DNA of 11,584 bases, taken from NCBI GenBank assembly GCA_021846145.1, contig JAJZCJ010000082.1, forward strand, positions 1-11,584, in the 5' to 3' direction. The position numbers were made by a program, and so were the translations under genes. The stretch comes from Bacillota bacterium. Lineage in GTDB: Bacteria > Bacillota > Bacilli > Alicyclobacillales > SLC66. This document shows positions 11,559-11,584 of the stretch, one piece after another (position 1 is the first letter of the stretch; the number at the start of each line of letters is the position of its first letter). The notes beneath the pieces are model-generated. The model had not been told where the DNA came from, did not search any database, and saw nothing but the letters and a program-made list of their open reading frames with translations.

Positions 11559-11584
11559 TAAAAAAATAAAAGACCCTAGCAGCA
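11559..11584. terminator. probable left half of a bidirectional terminator, cut by the window end
   Basis: The last bases, AAAAAAATAAAAGACCC then TAGCAGCA, look like the A-rich arm and rising stem of a terminator. On the minus strand they read GGGTCTTTTATTTTTTT, almost the tail of the tRNA operon terminator. The partner arm would lie beyond the window. Confidence 0.3.

Noticed and set aside
1..11584. CRISPR array
   Set aside because: No regularly spaced direct repeats with unique spacers were seen.

Overview
The window looks like a piece of chromosome from an endospore-forming member of the Bacillales. Evidence: four tRNA genes with encoded CCA, strong AGGAGG-type ribosome binding sites, a consensus sigma-A promoter, and a small alpha/beta-type acid-soluble spore protein (SASP) gene. 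Moderate GC and the residue pattern of the SASP and YyaL proteins would fit an Alicyclobacillus-like lineage, but I cannot fix the genus.

Layout. (1) 1-416: tRNA operon Gly(GCC)-Ile2(CAU)-Arg(UCG)-Gly(UCC), closed by an intrinsic terminator. (2) 323-1862: an integration hotspot at the last tRNA-Gly. A 52-bp copy of the tRNA 3' part lies 1019 bp downstream, and each copy is followed by the C-terminal remnant of a different tyrosine integrase on the minus strand. An Uma2-type nuclease gene lies between the copies. This reads as two stacked, decayed integrative elements. (3) 1867-3956: a yyaL/SSP411-family gene broken by a 20-nt insertion just before its CHWC motif. (4) 4103-4478: scars, namely a tRNA T-arm/acceptor fragment, a hairpin, and a HAD-like hydrolase gene with an internal deletion. 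(5) 4517-5454: an alpha/beta hydrolase whose 3' end runs antisense into the SASP gene. (6) 5455-6506: about 1 kb with a broken gene end, a strong terminator, and a consensus promoter with paired TATCCGGATA operators whose own gene seems to be missing. (7) 6507-11361: same-strand small accessory genes, each with its own ribosome binding site: RdmC-like hydrolase, DUF2239, GIY-YIG-like, dihydrofolate-reductase-like, an orphan, Imm63 with a nonsense codon, another orphan, and a TriTu-like immunity protein.

How it fits together. Apart from the tRNAs, spore protein and yyaL, this is accessory DNA with much decay: I count six or seven broken genes. The right half resembles an orphan immunity/accessory gene array. 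Several of its gaps share a short inverted motif of the form AACGGGCCGTTA, often with further hairpins. I read these as possible cassette boundaries. That interpretation is inference; the motif itself is directly visible.
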